Shown here: positions 47,828-51,481 of the stretch, one piece after another
How positions within the stretch are numbered: position 1 is the stretch's first letter
Layout: every line of letters starts with the position of its first letter
DNA from: a gamma proteobacterium HTCC2207
GTDB taxonomy: Bacteria > Pseudomonadota > Gammaproteobacteria > Pseudomonadales > Porticoccaceae
Assembly (NCBI GenBank): GCA_905182275.1
Contig: CAJJAU010000002.1
Location: 1 to 51,481, forward strand
Reading direction: 5' to 3'
DNA: 51,481 nucleotides
The notes under the pieces: generated by a model
Database searches by the model: none
What the model was told of the DNA's origin: nothing
The model's input: only the letters and a program-made list of their open reading frames with translations
Position numbers and translations under genes: made by a program

Positions 47828-49689
47828 TAGTCGTTTAGTTTTTTCTTGAAAAAGTTTTTAAAGGCATCTTTAGCCGTATCACCACTAGTTGTTGATTGGT
47901 CACCTGCGGTACCTAAATATTTTTGCCCAAGCTTATCAAGCAAGGTATTTTGTAACAGTTTACCAAGTACCTTTTGGTCGGGCATACAGTTGGGTTTGCC
48001 ATCACCATTGGGGCCAAAGTAGCCTTCACACACAAACGGAATAAGCTGGTTTTGCAGAGCCTGGTTAATGGCGCAGCCAGAGGGGCTGCTCTTTGAGCCG
48101 GTAATCACAGCATCTGCATTTAGTTGATAGGTCTGCTCGATCATTTGTATGTTACTGCGACCGCGGAGTTTGAGGTTGCCAATTGCAGTGCTGAGATCGC
48201 TGATTAGTAGTACTCCGCTGGCAAACCTCAGGTTTCCTTGCAGAGTACCAAACTGAGTGCCTGCGGAGAAGCTACCTGAGTAGCTCTTGCCGCTGAGTAG
48301 AGCCACACTTTGACAGACAGTTTGTTCGATATTCATGGCCGCGAAAGACGGACTTGCCACGCTAAACTGTCCCATACCCAGCATTGACTGTTGAATGGTG
48401 AAAATGTCTTTACCGTTGCCGCTGACAGTCATCTTTGCGGTGAGTTGACCTCCGACATCTGCTTTTCCTGTCAGAGCCAGGAAGGCCTCCCCCAGGTCAA
48501 TCGTATTCAGTTGAGGCTGCACACTAAACGAAGGTTGTGCATTACGCAGATCAAACTCTCCACTGGCATTAAGCTGCCCACCAAAAAGGTCGGCATTCAG
48601 TGAGCTTAGTTGTATGAGATTGTTACGACCAGCCAGCCGAGTGTAAAGATTCCTGACAGAGAAGGTCTGCATAGCAATTTCGTCAATAGCCAGTTCTATC
48701 TGGCTGTTGCCCTGCCAAAGCATAAAGGGCAGTGCCAATGGGGCAAAAACAGCGGCTGTTTGTATCTCACTGCCCGGCGACCCCTGCGGCGGCAAATAAT
48801 CACCTAACCTGAATTGATTGGCGGTCACTGACGCATCCATGTTACCCGTGCTTTGGTCGGCTTCAATCGTCACATCAAACTGCTGACCATCAATAAATAT
48901 CTGATGAATATAATTGGAGTATCCCCGGGGATTAATACTAAAGTCACTATTAAAGTATACGTCGGTTAGAGCAGTAGGGCTGGACATAGTCGGTATGGTA
49001 AATAGAGGTAAATTAAGCTGTATGGCCTTGATTTGGCGGCGCATATTAATGGACGGGCTGGACAGTTTGCCAATGATCTGAGAATTGGTGAAATCCGCAT
49101 CAACGGCGCCATTAATACTCATTTGGTCGGCCCTAAGCCGTATGTTGGTAGCCTTAACACGGCTGAGCTTTTGAGCATCTAGTTGCACTGCAACCGTTGC
49201 CTCAATGGACAGCGGCAGGCCATTAAATATCTCGGCGGAGCCACTAACATCAGTATCATCGCCGTTTAATGAAAAATTGTTAATAGATACCGCAATCTTG
49301 TCAAATTGAATCGGTAGTAAGTTAGGCGCAATATAACGAACGCGGCCATTAACCACTTTTATTGAATTAATCGGCAAGTTTTCTGCATCGAAGTTGGTGT
49401 TTATAAGCCCTAATAAGCCCGCGGTAACGACAAGTTCATCAATACTGCCGGCGTTAATAACATCATTGGAAAAAAGCACCTGCTTAACTGAAATACCCAA
49501 CTGCGGGAAAAACTGCCAACTAATATCACCCTGAATCTCAAGCTTTATACGGTTTTTTTCAGCCACAGCTTCAATATCTGCGGCATAATCATTGGGGTTA
49601 ATCAGCGAGTTTATAGCCACCACTGCAGTGATGATTAGTGCCAGCAGCGATAGCGCAATAATTTTCAACCATTTACTAATTTTTGACAC
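47827..49689 (-). CDS. asmA: AsmA family protein
   Basis: The protein is about 620 residues from GTG 49687-49689, chosen for its excellent GAGGAG site five bases upstream; a frame 25 codons longer exists. An N-terminal membrane anchor (about 6-27) is followed by the AsmA_N pattern ISWQFFPQLGISVKQVLF. Long beta-rich repeats follow, with a C-terminal AsmA_2 region such as LSDLSTAIGNLKLRGRSNIQ and a Lys-rich end. Family members span the periplasm as repeating beta-groove lipid-transfer-like proteins and influence outer-membrane composition. The gene heads the asmA-mutY-yggX operon and is divergent from hisB. Confidence 0.92.
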   Translation of the reverse strand: MSKISKWLKIIALSLLALIITAVVAINSLINPNDYAADIEAVAEKNRIKLEIQGDISWQFFPQLGISVKQVLFSNDVINAGSIDELVVTAGLLGLINTNFDAENLPINSIKVVNGRVRYIAPNLLPIQFDKIAVSINNFSLNGDDTDVSGSAEIFNGLPLSIEATVAVQLDAQKLSRVKATNIRLRADQMSINGAVDADFTNSQIIGKLSSPSINMRRQIKAIQLNLPLFTIPTMSSPTALTDVYFNSDFSINPRGYSNYIHQIFIDGQQFDVTIEADQSTGNMDASVTANQFRLGDYLPPQGSPGSEIQTAAVFAPLALPFMLWQGNSQIELAIDEIAMQTFSVRNLYTRLAGRNNLIQLSSLNADLFGGQLNASGEFDLRNAQPSFSVQPQLNTIDLGEAFLALTGKADVGGQLTAKMTVSGNGKDIFTIQQSMLGMGQFSVASPSFAAMNIEQTVCQSVALLSGKSYSGSFSAGTQFGTLQGNLRFASGVLLISDLSTAIGNLKLRGRSNIQMIEQTYQLNADAVITGSKSSPSGCAINQALQNQLIPFVCEGYFGPNGDGKPNCMPDQKVLGKLLQNTLLDKLGQKYLGTAGDQSTTSGDTAKDAFKNFFKKKLND

Positions 49690-49848
49690 CTTAACTCCTC
49701 GGTTACTGCTGCTAATCTCTGTGCCTGTTGCATAGCTAAAATCCATCGCAGTATGGTAACGCAACCGAGTAACGCTGTCCCACCTAGAGACAAGTATCTG
49801 TAAAGATTAGCGCGCAATCATTTCAAAAAAACTGCTCTAATTTTCAGG

Positions 49849-49854
49849 TATAAT
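49849..49854 (+). promoter_or_regulatory. -10 box of the hisB promoter
   Basis: A perfect TATAAT lies 29 bases before the hisB ATG. No good -35 is seen at 16-18 bases; an A-tract (49825-49831) occupies that place. An activator or an A-tract UP-like effect is possible. Confidence 0.5.
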
Positions 49855-49882
49855 GCCCAAAAACACCCTTTTGGAGCAACTG

Positions 49883-50476
49883 ATGACAGAGCGAAAAGCG
49901 ACCGTCACGCGCAATACACTGGAATCTCAAATTACTATTACGGTAAATTTAGACGGCAGCGGATGCGCAAACCTAGATACCCCAGTACCTTTTTTAAACC
50001 ACATGATCGATCAGATTGCGCGGCATGGTTTAATTGACATCGATATTCAGGCGACGGGTGATACTCACATTGACGATCATCACACGGTCGAAGATATTGG
50101 TATTACCCTGGGTATGGCAGTTGCAGAGGCTATTGGCGACAAAAAAGGCTTAACGCGCTATGGCCATGCTTATGTGCCATTGGACGAGTCTCTATCACGT
50201 GTGGTGTTGGATTTTTCTGGTCGCCCCGGCCTGTTCATGGCGGCAGACTTTGTGCGTGGTCATGTGGGTACCTTTGATGTTGACCTGAGCCGCGAATTTT
50301 TCCAGGGTTTTGTTAACCACGCGTTTGTTACTCTGCACATTGATAACTTGCGCGGTGCCAATGCTCATCACCAAGTAGAGACTATTTTTAAAGCCTTTGG
50401 GCGAGCGCTGCGTATGGCGGCAAGTGCCGATGAGCGTATGGCTGGCGTATTGCCCTCCACTAAGGGTCATCTGTAA
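49883..50476 (+). CDS. hisB: Imidazoleglycerol-phosphate dehydratase HisB
   Basis: The protein is 197 residues from the ATG at 49883 with a TTGGAG site; the ATG at 49853 overlaps the -10 box and is rejected. It is the stand-alone dehydratase form without the phosphatase domain fused in enterics. Metal-binding motifs visible are [43 protein letters not shown] and [20 protein letters not shown]. It dehydrates imidazole glycerol phosphate in histidine synthesis. hisH follows 6 bases later. Confidence 0.98.
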   Translation: MTERKATVTRNTLESQITITVNLDGSGCANLDTPVPFLNHMIDQIARHGLIDIDIQATGDTHIDDHHTVEDIGITLGMAVAEAIGDKKGLTRYGHAYVPLDESLSRVVLDFSGRPGLFMAADFVRGHVGTFDVDLSREFFQGFVNHAFVTLHIDNLRGANAHHQVETIFKAFGRALRMAASADERMAGVLPSTKGHL

Positions 50477-50482
50477 CACTCT

Positions 50483-51133
50483 ATGAGTCAGTCTAATAAC
50501 CACATTGCAGTTATTGATTACGGTATGGGCAACCTGCACTCGGTATCCAAGGCGCTCGAGCATGTCTGTAACAATGCTAAAGTTTCCATTACCTCAGATC
50601 CGGCACTGGTTGCTAGTGCCGACCGGGTAGTGTTTCCCGGTGTAGGCGCTATTGGTGATTGCATGCGAGAAATTCAACGCCTCAAAATTGGTAAGGTGCT
50701 CCGTCAGGCTATTGTCGACAAGCCGGTACTGGGGATTTGTGTGGGCATGCAAGCGCTGTTGCAACACAGCGAAGAGAGTGGTGGCGTTGACTGTTTGGGT
50801 ATTTTGCCGGGGGCGGTTAAGTTGTTTGACCCGCACAGCAAAGATGCCTCGGGTGGGCGCTTAAAAGTACCGCACATGGGCTGGAATAATGTTCAACAGA
50901 GCATAGATCACCCTCTGTGGCAGGGTATTGAGCAGGACAGCCAGTTTTACTTTGTGCACAGTTATTACGCCACTGCCGAGAATAATCCAAACGTGGCTGC
51001 GTACTGCGATTATGGTGTAAAGTTTGCTGCAGCACTGAGCCATAATAATTTGTTTGCGGTACAGTTTCACCCAGAGAAGAGTGCCGAGGCTGGCTTACAG
51101 TTACTGCGTAATTTCACCCGATGGGTGGTTTGA
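50483..51133 (+). CDS. hisH: Imidazole glycerol phosphate synthase glutaminase subunit HisH
   Basis: This 216-residue class I glutamine amidotransferase has [28 protein letters not shown], nucleophile Cys86 in [15 protein letters not shown] and the His196/Glu198 pair in QFHPEKS. It feeds ammonia to HisF. It is cotranscribed with hisB. hisA and hisF are expected further downstream, beyond the window edge. Confidence 0.98.
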   Translation: MSQSNNHIAVIDYGMGNLHSVSKALEHVCNNAKVSITSDPALVASADRVVFPGVGAIGDCMREIQRLKIGKVLRQAIVDKPVLGICVGMQALLQHSEESGGVDCLGILPGAVKLFDPHSKDASGGRLKVPHMGWNNVQQSIDHPLWQGIEQDSQFYFVHSYYATAENNPNVAAYCDYGVKFAAALSHNNLFAVQFHPEKSAEAGLQLLRNFTRWVV

Positions 51134-51212
51134 ACAGCGCGCCACCAGGTTGATAAATTTGCCTGCCGATACTATCCTATCGCACCATTTAGTCCGTTGA
51201 AAGAGCCTGTTT

Positions 51213-51481
51213 ATGTCGCAAAATTCCGTTGGTACTACGTCAGAGTTAAAGGCTCGACTTAATAGCGAGACCGCTAAGATTGGTTGGCATGACCTGCAAA
51301 AGCATTATGCTGCGGGTAATGTAATGGGGGTATCTGGCAACGTTGATCTTATTCAGGTCGCCGTGGCTTTTCATCAAGATGATCGTGGTCAAGTCGAGAG
51401 CTGGCTGGCGAATAGCACCTTATTTGAGGTTGACGACCAGCAGGCGTTAGATTGGCACACCAATAATACTGAGCACTGGGC
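51213..51481 (+). CDS. DUF2288 family protein (3' truncated by window)
   Basis: The first 89 codons are present, running off the window. It opens with an ATG preceded by AAGAG and carries LNSETAKIGWHDLQKHYAAG and LIQVAVAFHQDD, the pattern of the short DUF2288 proteins (about 100 residues). No function is established. It lies 79 bases after hisH in what is normally a hisH-hisA junction, a position seen in some Gammaproteobacteria. Confidence 0.8.
   Translation, partial: MSQNSVGTTSELKARLNSETAKIGWHDLQKHYAAGNVMGVSGNVDLIQVAVAFHQDDRGQVESWLANSTLFEVDDQQALDWHTNNTEHW

Noticed and set aside
49853-49882. Upstream ATG as the hisB start
   Set aside because: It lies inside the TATAAT box and adds ten residues not seen in HisB; ATG 49883 has a good GGAG site.

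Overview
The window reads as an ordinary chromosomal segment of a Gammaproteobacterium. Genes are densely packed with short overlaps, and the gene order is classical for the class: hemX-hemY; tilS, pyrG-kdsA-eno-ftsB-ispD-ispF-truD-pcm-nlpD-rpoS; lipA-lipB-ybeD-dacA-mltB-rodA-mrdA-rlmH-rsfS-nadD-proA; and asmA-mutY-yggX-tRNA-Phe next to hisB-hisH. The order resembles Pseudomonas more than enterics. The moderate GC, a lipoprotein M3 peptidase and a type II lumazine synthase would fit a marine Cellvibrionales/SAR92-like lineage. That placement is inference and was not tested.

Layout. 1-2012: end of a heme-biosynthesis operon (hemX partial, hemY). 2016-7451 (minus): trmL, fldB, mnmC and a lipoprotein peptidase. 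7624-10611 (plus): ferritin-like protein, exported methyltransferase, yheU, tilS. 10739-20757 (plus): nucleotide, LPS-sugar, glycolysis, isoprenoid, tRNA-modification and protein-repair genes, then the envelope activator nlpD and the stationary-phase sigma factor rpoS. A palindromic terminator separates rpoS from ppa. 21655-27410 (plus): two-gene RND efflux system, dinB and a small basic protein of unknown function. 27517-37655 (minus): lipoate synthesis, then the cell-elongation and ribosome-maturation block. 37837-42780: sirtuin, ferrochelatase (minus), prfC and two tandem acyltransferases. 43095-43907 (minus): ribH2 behind an FMN riboswitch with a recognisable promoter. 44127-46211: AI-2E-type permease and an alpha/beta hydrolase. 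46288-49689 (minus): asmA, mutY, yggX and tRNA-Phe with its own promoter and terminator. 49883-end (plus): hisB, hisH and a DUF2288 gene cut by the window edge.

Functionally the window is mostly housekeeping: cofactor synthesis (heme, lipoate, riboflavin, NAD, isoprenoids), cell-wall elongation (PBP2, RodA, PBP5/6, MltB, NlpD, FtsB), tRNA/rRNA maturation (MnmC, TrmL, TilS, TruD, RlmH) and stress functions (RpoS, DinB, MutY, Pcm, ferritin-like protein).

I found no CRISPR array, IS element, prophage, defence island or evident novel multi-gene system. The most useful second-look items are a truD gene whose conserved N-terminus lies upstream of every standard start codon, a stand-alone ribH2 under an FMN riboswitch, two adjacent 61%-identical acyltransferases, paired inverted repeats before the efflux operon, a ferritin-like protein without the heme methionine, and an unassigned 107-residue basic protein.
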